Assembly: GCA_963708645.1 (NCBI GenBank)
Contig: CAVPTA010000007.1
Location: 868,001-932,000, forward strand
DNA from: RYN-133 sp963708645
GTDB lineage: Bacteria > Actinomycetota > Actinomycetes > Mycobacteriales > Jatrophihabitantaceae
DNA: 64,000 bases
Direction of reading: 5' to 3'
Positions 15,786 through 25,030 of the stretch are shown here, piece after piece. Position numbers and translations under genes: made by a program. The notes beneath the pieces were generated by a model that was not told the DNA's origin, did no database searches, and was given only the letters and a program-made list of their open reading frames with translations. Each line of letters begins with the position of its first letter. The stretch's first letter is position 1.

Positions 15786-17706
15786 GTGGATGCACTGACC
15801 GACCGCCTCGAAGCAGCGCTCTCGCGCCGCGCCGACCGCGGTTGGGTACAAGCCGGGCAGGCCGAGGGAGCGTTCGCCGCACTCATTGAGGCACCGACGA
15901 TCGGCGAGACCGTCGAGCGAGTCGGTGCCATCGCCAAGCGCTTCGGACTCGATCCGACCGAGACCGAGATCCTGTCGGTCGCCGCGCTGGCCGAGGCGAG
16001 CACGGCCGCACATCTCCTGCTCGGTCTGCTGTCCGGCGACGAGGCCGTTGGTAGACCCACCGTGGCGCTCGCTCTTGAGCTGGCCGGAGCGTCCCCGGAC
16101 AGCACTGCCGCACACCTGCACGTCGGTGAGCTGTCGCGGCTGCGCAGGTACGGCCTCGTGCAGCTCGTCGGCAACGACGTCATGCTGTCGCGGCGGGTCG
16201 CGCTGGCTGATCGGGTCGCAGCCGCTGTTGCGGGCAATTCCCTGCCGCCCGCGTTCGTTTTCGCGATGCTGCTCGACACGGTCGCGGTGCATGTCGACGG
16301 GACGACGCTGCTCGCCGATGCCCTGCGCGGCGGGCAGCAGCTGGTCTGGGTGCATGCCTCCGGCGGGGGGTGCGGGATCGCCATGTCGGCCGCCGCGTGT
16401 GACGAGTTGGGCGTGCCCTACCTCGTCGCCGATCTTGCGCGGGCCGACGTGTCGATGACCGCAGCCGAGGCAGCTCGCGCCCTCCTGCTCGAGTGCGGTC
16501 TCGAAGGAATGATCCTGGTGCTCGCCGGTGCCGAGCGCGCACCGACCGACGTGCTCACCCAGGCGGCGGTCCCTGTCATCGCTGTCAGCGTCGAGCCGTG
16601 GAACCCGCAGTGGTCGACCGAACTCCCCGTCACCGTCGCTGCGCCGCGCCTGACCGTGACCGAGCGACGAGCGCTGTGGAAACCGGTCCTCGGCGCGGCC
16701 GCGGCCGACCGCGAGATCACCGCGATGCCGCTGTCGCCCGAGCAGATCATCGCGGTCGGGCGGCACGCGCGGATGATGGCCGAACTCCATGGCGAGGACG
16801 AGATCACGCCGGCACGGATCCGGAACTCGACACGCCAGCTGGGGCGCGGTCGATCCGTGCGGGCAAACCCCGGCGCATCGGCGACCATCGACGACCTCGT
16901 GCTGTCCGGACACGCCCTCGACGAGATCCGGCGGTTGCTCGACTGGGCGCGCTACCGCGACGAGATCGTCGCCATGGGGCCGTTGCACGGCAAGGGCGGA
17001 AAGGGCACCGGCATCTGCGCGCTGTTCTCCGGACCCCCGGGCACGGGCAAGACTCTTGCCGCGCACGTCATCGCGGACTCGCTCGGGATGGATCTGTACC
17101 AGGTGGAGCTGTCGAGCATCGTCGACAAGTACATCGGCGAGACCGAGAAGAACCTCGAGAAGGTCTTCGCCGAGGCCGAGTCGCTCAATGCGGTGCTGTT
17201 CTTCGACGAGGCCGACGCCCTGTTCGGGTCGCGGTCGGAGGTCAAGGACGCGAAGGACCGCTACGCGAACCAGGAGATCGCCTATCTGCTGCAACGGATG
17301 GAGCAGTTCGACGGCATCACTGTGCTCGCGAGCAATCTGCGCGGGAACATCGACCCGGCATTCGCGCGGCAGGCTGCACTTCATCGTCAGCTTTCCCGAG
17401 CCGGACGTCGCGACGCGCCGCCGGCTGTGGCAGCAGCACCTGGCCGACATCCCGACCGACGACGCCGACCCGATCGACCTCGACTGGCTGTCGACCACTG
17501 TCGAATTGGCCGGCGGCGACATTCGAAACATCGTGCTCTCGTCGGCGTACGCCGCAGTCGCGGAAGGCAGTTCGGTCGGAATGCGGCATATTTCCTCAGC
17601 GGTTCGTCGCGAATACATCAAGCTCGGCAGAAGACCTGCCGTGCGCGTTGACCCGGCCTATCGCGGTGAAACGATCACCCGCAGTCGCGCCTTGCGCTGG
17701 AAGTGA
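15786..17706 (+). CDS. AAA+ ATPase of the CIS locus (Pvc15-like), frameshifted
   Basis: About 640 residues. The N-terminal 370 residues are a helical/winged-helix-like region; the AAA module follows with Walker A GPPGTGKT (about residue 416), Walker B AVLFFDEADALFG (about 470), and VLASNLRGNIDPAF with a sensor/arginine-finger region. One base too many near 17371 moves the C-terminal 110 residues (LHFIVSFPEPDV, then LGRRPAV) to the next frame, which stays open to 17706. Homology is continuous across the break. Start GTG 15786. Pvc15-type ATPases are needed for assembly or effector loading in contractile injection systems. Its stop overlaps the start of the DUF4157 gene. Confidence 0.88.
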
Positions 17707-19919
17707 CGAGATGGAGCCCCGCGTTGACCGGTCTCGCCCGCGACCTCGAGGCGACGCCCAAGGCGGCGCCGGCAACACCGGCGATCGCGCCACCGACGCC
17801 GGCACCGCAGGCGCCCGTTCCCATGCCCGTCGGGACGCTGACGGTGGGTCACGCGGAAGATCGTGCCGAGTCCGACGCCGACCGGATGGCCGACAGCGCG
17901 CTCGGTCGCCTGCAACGCCTGAGCGCGGACGGCGAGATCCATGCGCACGGTCCCGCATGCGGACATGTGCGTCGCAGCGCTGCGCCACCGCCGACCGGCA
18001 CACCTCTGGTCGGCCGCGCGGGCGGGGCGCTCGACGCCGGAGCGAGCAGCGCAATCGAGTCCGCCCGCGGTTCCGGTGCACCACTGCAGGGTGAGGTGCG
18101 GCGCCGCATGGAAACCGCGTTCGCCACCGACTTCAGTTCGGTACGCGTCCACGATGACGAACGATCAGCGAAGCTGAACACCGCGGTCTCGGCGCACGCC
18201 TTCACCACCGGCAACGACATCTTCTTCGGACGGGGCAAGTTCGCTCCGTCCACGCCCGTCCGGCGAACGCATGCTCGCCCACGAGTTGGCGCATGTCGTG
18301 CAGAACTCCGAGCAGTGGCCGACGCACGGTCGATGCCAGGGCGGCAGCCGCGATCAGCCGCCACGTCGATCGCAGCAAGAAGATCGCGCGCGAGTTCACC
18401 CTGCCGTGGCGCAAGACGCCCGAGCAGAAGGCGGCGGCGAAGGAGAAGGAAGACGCCGCCAAGGCGAAAAAAGAGCAGGACAAGGTACGTAAGGACGGCG
18501 GCGCAACACTTGCGGAGCTGAACGAGAAGGTCAAGAAGCACGGGCAGAAGCAGCAGACCGAGCGCGAGAACACCGGCGCCACGCTTGGCCAGATGGTCAA
18601 AGAAGGCCGCGAGAAGCAGGCCAAGTTCGAGAAGGACCAGGTGACCTACAGCGGGCCCGCCGGCGGCGGCGCGTCGCTCGCCGAAGAGGTCGGAAAGCCG
18701 TCGGGCGCCGGAACTGTCGTCGGCGCGGTCGGAGCAGGCACCCACTTCGGCGGCGCTGCCAACGGTGCGAACGCGAGCCTCGGCGGACTGTTGCTCGGTG
18801 ACACTGCGATGGGCATCCGCAAGGGCGTCAAGATGCGCGAGGACGGCCAGGAGTACGACGACAAAGCGATGGTCGAACTCGGCAATCGCAAGCTCAAGAA
18901 CCAGGGCAGCGGGTTCGGAGCGGCGGCGATCAGCACGGCATCGGCAGGGGTCGGCATCGCGGCGTCCAAAGCAGGCGTCGCCTCGTCCATGACGCAGGCC
19001 GGTTGGACCACCGCTGGGTAAGGCCGGGAACCGCCGCGGGCGGTGCCGCACTGGCGACGGGCGGTGCGGCGGTCGGCATCGCCAGCGGTTCGGCCCAGGT
19101 ACTGCAGGGCATGTGGCGCGGCGGCAAGGCCGTCATGAAACTGTGCCGCCTGGCTTGGGGCCGCGCGTCGAAAATGTTGAGCGGGCAGGGGCCCCGACTG
19201 GAAGTCGGCGATCATGGGCGCCGAGAAGTACAAGGGGGCGATCGCTGCGCTCAAGGTCGGGTTGGGTGCGCTGGGCATCGCCGCGGGTGCGCTGTTCCTG
19301 GTGAGCAACCCGATCGGCTGGGGCATCGGCATCGCGGCCGCCGTCGCCGGCGGCGTGTGGGCGGCGGTAAAGATCGCGGCAAAGATCAAGGACGCGAACG
19401 ACCGACGCAAGGCGGCCAACGAGATTGCGCAGGGCAAGAAACCCGCCGAGGCGTTCGACGAGGTGACCGGCGGTGCCCGCGACGAGTCGAGTTCGAGCGC
19501 CGGCAAGCCGATGACGAACGCGAAGTCGAAGACGCCGCGCAAGCCCGATGCGGAAAAGGCCGGGAACCGGTCACGTCCAAGAGAAGGTCGGGCCGAAGAG
19601 CGGCAAGGCGGACGCGCGGAGCAAGGCGATCGAGCAGGCGGATCTCGTTGCGCGGATGGCCTCCTCGCATGCGCGGCTGGCACACGAACTGCGCTCGGCG
19701 CTTCGCTTCGGCAACAAGAACCTCGTCGCCGGCGCGCTCGAACGCGCAGCTCAGGACAAGGGCTTCACTCTGGAGTCGGCGGTCGAGCGCGAAGAAGACC
19801 GCGAGCTGCATGACAGCATGTTGCTGTTGAGTTCGGTCAACGTGGATCCGGACGAGGCGCTGGCGGAGTCCGGTCAGGAACTCATCGAGAAGAAGCTGTC
19901 GAAGCTCGAGGCGATGTGA
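17703..19919 (+). CDS. DUF4157 (eCIS core) protein with hydrophobic C-terminal region, frameshifted
   Basis: Rebuilt across several shifts (near 18265, 18290, 19020, 19210 and 19555), this is one protein of about 740 residues. The N-terminus has LTVGHAEDRAESDADRMAD and HAHGPACGH; the DUF4157 domain has VRVHDDERSAKLN, TGNDIFFGRG and the metallopeptidase-like MLAHELAHVVQ. A Lys/Glu-rich helical region follows, then Gly/Ala-rich hydrophobic stretches (ATGGAAVGIASG; GALGIAAGALFLVSNPIGWG), then a charged C-terminal helix bundle. DUF4157 proteins are associated with eCIS loci and are thought to be cargo. The hydrophobic part might insert into membranes, which is inference. It overlaps the AAA+ stop. 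Confidence 0.78.
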
Positions 19920-20479
19920 GTCCGGACGACCCTCCGGTCGACGATGATCCACAGTTCGAACTGCTCACGCTTGCTGCGGGACGAGTTCGCGGCGGGCGGG
20001 ATCGAGTGCGGCGTCTCGAGCTGCGGTCGGCGAGGTCCCCGCGCAGCTGATCGTTGACGTCGCGGGCGAGGCTCGGTGCACGTGTGTTTCCTTCCCGACC
20101 ACGATCAGCCGCCCGTGTTGCAGTATCTGGTTCCGCTCGACATCGATCTCGACCGCGCGCATGGCGCGGTACGGCCGCCACGGTTCGTCGCGCTGGTCAA
20201 CTCGTCGCTGCCGGTGACCGGCTTCGAACTGAGCGAAGCTGCTGCGTGCGGTGGTGTTCCGCTACGTCCAGCCGGTGTCGGTGCATCCGCTCGACCCGGC
20301 AGTCATCGCGTGGCCGTCTGTCGATGATCCATTTCGCGCTGAGCTACTTCGCTGAGCTTCGTCGCGGCGGCGTGCACGGGCGCCGAGTACGACGAATTGG
20401 CTGCCCGGTTCGAGGCCAGCTCAGGCCCGATTGCTGCCAGACGAATGAGTTGTGGTTGTCGGGTGCCGCTCAGTCCTTG
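19916..20479 (+). pseudogene. Broken reading frame of unknown function between two CIS operons
   Basis: Starts at a GTG overlapping the previous stop. Coding-like peptides appear in turn in all three frames: SPDDPPVDDDPQFELLTL, then VGEVPAQLIVDVAGEAR, then VHVCFLPDHDQPPVLQYLV and RFVALVNSSLPVTGFELSEA, then AVVFRYVQPVSVHPLDP, then AEYDELAARFEAS. Rejoined, it would be a protein of about 185 residues with beta-rich character. I do not recognise the family. At least four shifts in 560 bases make it either a pseudogene or a stretch of poor sequence; other CIS genes nearby show the same defect. It is convergent with the minus-strand AAA+ gene and overlaps its end. Confidence 0.5.
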
Positions 20480-22266
20480 AATTCGCTGAGCCACCGGCCG
20501 TACTGATCGTCGTTCGGCCGACGTCCCAACTTGATCATCTCCTGGGTGACCGCCAGCAACATGTCGATCATGGTGATCTTTCGGCCGCCGCTCGCCGCGT
20601 AGAACGCTGCAGTGAGCGCCGCGTTGCGGATCGAGCCGCCGGTGAGGTCGAACTTGTCGGCGACGAACGCAAGATCGAGATCGTCGAGGGGCGCGTCACC
20701 GAGCGAGCGCTCCCAGATCCGTAGGCGATCCTCGAGCGACGGGATCGCGAAGTGGACGGTTACGTGGATGCGCCGGAGGAACGCTTGATCGATGTTGCCC
20801 TGGAAGTTCGAAGTCAGCACCACGAAGCCGTCGTAGGTCTCGAGGCGTTGCAGCAGGTAGGAGACCTCCATGTTGGCGTACCGGTCGCGCGCATCGGTCA
20901 CCTTAGAGCGCGATCCGAACAACGAGTCGGCCTCGTCGAAGAGCAGAAGGTAGTCGCCGGCATGCGCGGCGGAGAAAATCTCTTCGAGGTTCTTCTCGGT
21001 CTCGCCGATGTACTTGCTCACGAGCGCGGAGAGGTCGACGCGGAACATGTCGACGCCGAGTTCGTGCGCGATCACCTCGGCCGTGGTCGTCTTGCCTGTC
21101 CCGGACGGTCCGGAGAACAACGTCACGACACCCGGCGACGGGTACAGCGGCAGCCCCCATTCGTCGTGGACGACCGTACGGAAGCGGTATCTGCTCACGA
21201 GGTCGTGCAGCCGCTGCCGTTGCGCGGCCGGAAGGATCAGCTCGTCCCAACCGACGCGCGGGGTGATGCGCGTGGCGTGCTTGAGCAGGGTGCCGCTCGC
21301 GACGCGGCGGATCGCGTCCTGCGGATCGGCGTGCAACTCGGCGACGCGCGCTGCCAGGCGCAACTCGGCGGCGGTCGGACGCCGTGCCGGCGCGGGAGAG
21401 CCGGCGAACACCGCAGCCCACTCCTCGTCGGTGACGCGTTCGCCGGGCGCGGCCACCTCGACGAAGCTGCGGTCGGGCAACGCGTCGAGTGGCAGCGGGT
21501 CGGCAGCGCAGAGGGCAAAGGTGAGGTGGCTCGCTCGTGCGACCCAGCGTCGCCCCAGTGGACTCAGCGGTTCCGTCAGGTCGAGCACGATGCCCAGCCC
21601 CAGCACGGTCGCCTGCCGCACCAGTGTGCGCCAGCCGGCATCGTCAACCGGGGCCGGCGACACGAGGAACCCGATACCCCACCCGGCAACAACGGCCGCC
21701 TGAATCCTGCGGACGCGGTCCGTGCCGTGGACGAGCACGAGGTCGGCCCGGCCCAGTGCGCCGTCCGGCGCAGTCACCACGTAAGCCTCGGGTGACAGGG
21801 CGGGGTCGAGCACCTCGGCACCGAGGACGGCCCAGGCCACAGCGCGGGCGAGCACCAGGTGCGCCGCGGCGAGCGATGTTCCGGGTTCCACCTCAACTAG
21901 AGCCGCGCATGCCAGTGGCGCGTCGTCGGTCAGCGCGGCGAGCGCCTGCTCGCCCAGCATGCGGACGAGCAGATCGACCTCCATCCGCGTGGCGGTCGGA
22001 TCGTGCACGAGCGCGGCAACGATCCGCTGCAGGCGCCGGTCGACTTCGACGCCGGCGCACAGCGCGAGGACCTGCACCGACGTGGTGTCCAGGTCGGCGG
22101 CCGCCGCGACCGCGAAGAACGGGTCGTCCGAGTCGGCATCGATCATCGCCTGCAATCGATCGGTCGCTGCCGTCACCGTCAGTTCGGCGTTCCCGAGCGC
22201 AGCGGTGTCGCGGTCGGCGGCGAGTTCACGTTCGAGCAGCGCCTGTGCGTAGTCGCGCCAACTCAC
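20470..22266 (-). CDS. Second AAA+ ATPase of the CIS locus (Pvc15-like)
   Basis: A 598-residue protein with intact frame. The N-terminal 350 residues are helical; the AAA module has Walker A GPSGTGKTTT (about residue 387), Walker B LLLFDEADSLFG (about 442), sensor-1 region VVLTSNFQGNIDQAF and an arginine finger (RRIHV). It is related to, but clearly different from, the ATPase at 15786: the two share SKYIGETEKNLE and DRYANxE but little in the N-terminal half. Start GTG 22266. It follows a DUF4157 gene after 30 bases, mirroring the ATPase/DUF4157 pairing on the other strand, so each ATPase may serve one cargo protein. Confidence 0.92.
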   Translation of the reverse strand: MSWRDYAQALLERELAADRDTAALGNAELTVTAATDRLQAMIDADSDDPFFAVAAAADLDTTSVQVLALCAGVEVDRRLQRIVAALVHDPTATRMEVDLLVRMLGEQALAALTDDAPLACAALVEVEPGTSLAAAHLVLARAVAWAVLGAEVLDPALSPEAYVVTAPDGALGRADLVLVHGTDRVRRIQAAVVAGWGIGFLVSPAPVDDAGWRTLVRQATVLGLGIVLDLTEPLSPLGRRWVARASHLTFALCAADPLPLDALPDRSFVEVAAPGERVTDEEWAAVFAGSPAPARRPTAAELRLAARVAELHADPQDAIRRVASGTLLKHATRITPRVGWDELILPAAQRQRLHDLVSRYRFRTVVHDEWGLPLYPSPGVVTLFSGPSGTGKTTTAEVIAHELGVDMFRVDLSALVSKYIGETEKNLEEIFSAAHAGDYLLLFDEADSLFGSRSKVTDARDRYANMEVSYLLQRLETYDGFVVLTSNFQGNIDQAFLRRIHVTVHFAIPSLEDRLRIWERSLGDAPLDDLDLAFVADKFDLTGGSIRNAALTAAFYAASGGRKITMIDMLLAVTQEMIKLGRRPNDDQYGRWLSEFKD

Positions 22267-22296
22267 CTCAGCACGTCACACGGTCAGATGATTGCT

Positions 22297-23983
22297 TCAG
22301 TTGGTCTTGAGCCACTCGACACGCTGCTTGAGCGTCGACCAGTAGTCGGGCTTGCCGCCCTCCAGGGCACCGGTCGGGTCCTGGGCGTCTGTCTCGGTTG
22401 CTTTGTTCGCTGCAGCCCTGATCTTCTTCTTCGCGTCGTGCTCCTTCTTCTTGAAGATGCTGCGCCGGGTCGTCGAGAAGATTTTGATCACCTTCGCGCG
22501 AGCGTCCTTCATGCCGGCAACGAGGTTGGCCGCGAACACGTCCTTCCGTTTGTGTCCGCCTTCGACGATTTCGTTGAACCAAGCCCTGGCGCCGTCGTCA
22601 CCGGTCTTGATCATCATGTCGATGAACGAATCGATGCACCACTTAGCCGTGTTGTCGTACTGGTTCGACAGCAGATACTGGCCGGCGTCGCCCTCCCACT
22701 GTTCGAACCTGCCGGGGTTCCAGTTCTTCGCCATGCCCGTGCCCTGGTCGACGTGGTCGATCAGCGTCATCGCGCCGGAAGGGTCGTAGAACCAGTTGCC
22801 GACGTTGCCCGCCTTGACGCGGTCCTGGTTGCCGAGCAGCAGGTCGACGGTCGTGATCTGGCCGAGTTGGTAGACGTGGTGCATGTCGTCGAGCTTGGTG
22901 CGAATCTCGGACTTGAACGCTTCCCCCGACTTGGCGGTCGAGCGTTCTGCGACGGCATCGCCGCCCTCGCCCGCCGCGACGCTCATCGCGAGGATGTTGC
23001 GCTTCGGGTCGCGGATCTTGGCCAGTGCGTCGTCGACGGCCACCTCGTAGTTGTCGGCATCCGGCGGCACCGTGCTCTTGGGTTCGCTCTTCATGTACGC
23101 GCCGCGAGCGTCAAAGCTGCCGTCGGGGATGAAGTTGCCGTAGATCTCGATCAAGTTGTCGACCTCGTGCCGTTCGCTCTTGGTGAGCAGGCGCTGGTTG
23201 ACGGACTTGACGTTGTTGACCTTCTTCTGCATCGTCCCGACGATTTCGCCGACGCCGAACGGCTGGTTCTCGGACTTGACCACGATCTCGTCGCCAGTGC
23301 TGTCCTGGATGAACCACACCGGACGCGACTTCACGGTGCGCAGGCCGGTCGCTGCGCTGAGGCCGAGTTTCTTCGACTTCAGATCCCACTTGCGGTGAAT
23401 CGCCTGGCGCCCGATACCGCTGCCCTGCTGGACCGTGTGCGCGAGTTCATGCGCCAGCATGTGCTCACCCGCCGGCGTGTCCGGCCGGAACTGGCCGTCG
23501 CCGAAGAAGATGTCGTTGCCGGTGGTGAACGCCGTGGCCGACACCGACCTGCTCAGCTGGGCCGCACTCGCATCGTTGTGCACCGACACGGCGCCGAAGT
23601 CGCGGCCGAACGCGGACTCCATCCGGCTACGAACCCCCGCTCGGCAACCGGTTGCCCCGACCTCGCTGCGTCTCGATGGCGCCCGAGATGTCGGACGGAA
23701 GCGCACCGCCCTCGACCCCGACGACGGGATCGGCGCTCGGCGCCGCGGAACGCTGGACCCCGTGATCGCAGTCCGCGCCGTGAGCGTGCTCGCCGCCGGC
23801 GCCACTGTCGCCGCTGCGCAGTCGCGCCAGGACGTCATCGGCGACGCGATCGGCCTCGGCTTCTGCCGGGTCGAACGCATGGCCGACAGTGAGGGTGCGA
23901 GCCACGTCCGGTGCAGGAGCTACCAGCTCAACTGCCAAGGGCTTGCCTTGCCGCTTCTTCTCGACGTGTGTCGGTCCGGCCAC
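22297..23983 (-). CDS. DUF4157 protein with predicted kinase-like C-terminal domain, frameshifted
   Basis: About 560 residues from GTG 23983, with AAGGAGGG just upstream. One base shift near 23635 splits the first 115 residues (TLTVGHAFDPAEAEADRVAD, HAHGADCDH) from the DUF4157 domain (VSVHNDASAAQLS, TGNDIFFGDG, MLAHELAHTVQ). After that come beta-rich VWFIQDSTGDEIVVKSEN, with a possible ATP-binding Lys, and a helical stretch. Then follows VDLLLGNQDR...N...IDHVDQGT, which resembles the catalytic loop and metal motif of PI3/PI4-kinase, actin-fragmin kinase and HipA-type folds. The tail is Lys-rich. Probable role: CIS cargo that phosphorylates a protein or lipid. The DUF4157 call is firm; the kinase call is inference. 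Confidence 0.8.
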
Positions 23984-24129
23984 GAGATATCCCTCCTTGC
24001 ACCACGGTCGGGATCAGCGCCGTGATCTGGGTGTGAACATAGCCTCCGCCGTGCCACTATGGCGACGCTTCCAGATCAAGATTCACTCCGGGGACACGCG
24101 TCCCGATGCAGTAACCGAGGTGAGCTGCG
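23984..24129. promoter_or_regulatory. Divergent intergenic region between cargo and cap genes
   Basis: A 146-base spacer between the minus-strand DUF4157/AAA+ unit and the plus-strand cap/membrane-protein unit. Ribosome sites face both ways: AAGGAGGG for the minus gene and GAGGTGA at 24118-24124 for the plus gene. It must hold at least one promoter. I see no convincing sigma motif. Confidence 0.55.
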
Positions 24130-24708
24130 GTGTTTATCCGAAATGTCGACGAGAGCCTCGAACGCTTCATCCGAGAGCGCCTCGCGCTCAGCGACGATCT
24201 CGGCGACGTGACCTTCGAGGCGCCGACGTCGAACTGGTCGGCACAGCTGTCGCGGATCACTGTCAACCTGTTCCTCTACGACGTCGGCCTGTCGAATCAG
24301 CCCTCGCGTACGGCATTGCGCCGGGTCGCCGAAGACGGCAAAGCGCTGCAGCGAGCTCCCCAACCGATGGTGCGGCTGGGCTATCTCGTCAGCGCGTGGG
24401 CCGGCAGCCCGCGAGACGAGCATCAACTGCTCGGCGACCTGGTGAGCCTGTTCGCCGCCCAGGCCGTCGTTCCCGCCGACCACGTCGTCGGAGCGTTGTC
24501 GTCCTCGATCCAGATCCGCCTCGTGGCCGACGACGTGAACCGTCCCCGGGACGTGTTCTCCGGTTCTGGCGGTCAGTTGAAGGCCGCCGTCGCCCTCGAG
24601 GCGACCGTTGCCGCGGACAGCTACGACTGGACGCCCGAAGCGCCCCCTGTCGACCGAATTGCGGCCCTCACCAACCCCGTTCCGCGGGCCCCGGCGGCGC
24701 GTCGCTGA
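24130..24708 (+). CDS. DUF4255 / Pvc16-family tail terminator (cap) protein
   Basis: A 192-residue protein matching the Pvc16 N-terminal (DUF4255) family: IRNVDESLERFIRERL at the start, then VNLFLYDVGLSNQPSR, PMVRLGYLVSAWAG and DEHQLLGDLVSLF. In contractile injection systems this protein caps the distal end of tube and sheath and sets length at the end of assembly. Start GTG 24130 with GAGGTGA at 6 bases. It is the first gene of a plus-strand unit that continues into three large membrane proteins. Confidence 0.92.
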   Translation: MFIRNVDESLERFIRERLALSDDLGDVTFEAPTSNWSAQLSRITVNLFLYDVGLSNQPSRTALRRVAEDGKALQRAPQPMVRLGYLVSAWAGSPRDEHQLLGDLVSLFAAQAVVPADHVVGALSSSIQIRLVADDVNRPRDVFSGSGGQLKAAVALEATVAADSYDWTPEAPPVDRIAALTNPVPRAPAARR

Positions 24709-25030
24709 CGGTCCGGAAGCGGGGACCGGAACGCGCCCGATTTGTCCGGTAATGAAGATCCCGCGAATGTTGAGTATTTAGGGCGCCATAGCTTGAGGTC
24801 TGCGGCATAGGAATGGTCCGTCGCGGTCCACGATCTTGTAGCGGTTCGTGCGCGGCGGGCGGTTCTCGAGTCGCGAGCGTCGACTCCTTCGTAAGGGAAC
24901 CGTCCGCGCGCGCGGGCAATTTGGAGTCCTTGGTGCTCGCTCGCTGCGCCCGAATCCCGGTCGGGCGAAACGCCCCTCTGCGGATGTCGGCATTGCGGAC
25001 GAGCGCGATCCTCGCGCTGCGGACGACCTG
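24709..25030 (+). other. 322-base gap without a confident gene
   Basis: The first 80 bases are AT-richer than the surroundings and may hold a promoter. The rest is GC-rich and open in the frame of the next gene, but its translation is basic and looks unlike a protein. No repeat, RNA or strong hairpin was recognised. Confidence 0.5.

Noticed and set aside
15348..17621. Open frame of about 757 codons on the minus strand opposite the first AAA+ gene
   Set aside because: The translation is Arg/Gly-rich without domains; it is an antisense shadow caused by high GC codon use.
22003..23892. Open frame of about 629 codons on the plus strand opposite the kinase-like DUF4157 gene
   Set aside because: It mirrors codons of the real gene; no family pattern, and the opposite strand holds clear DUF4157 motifs.
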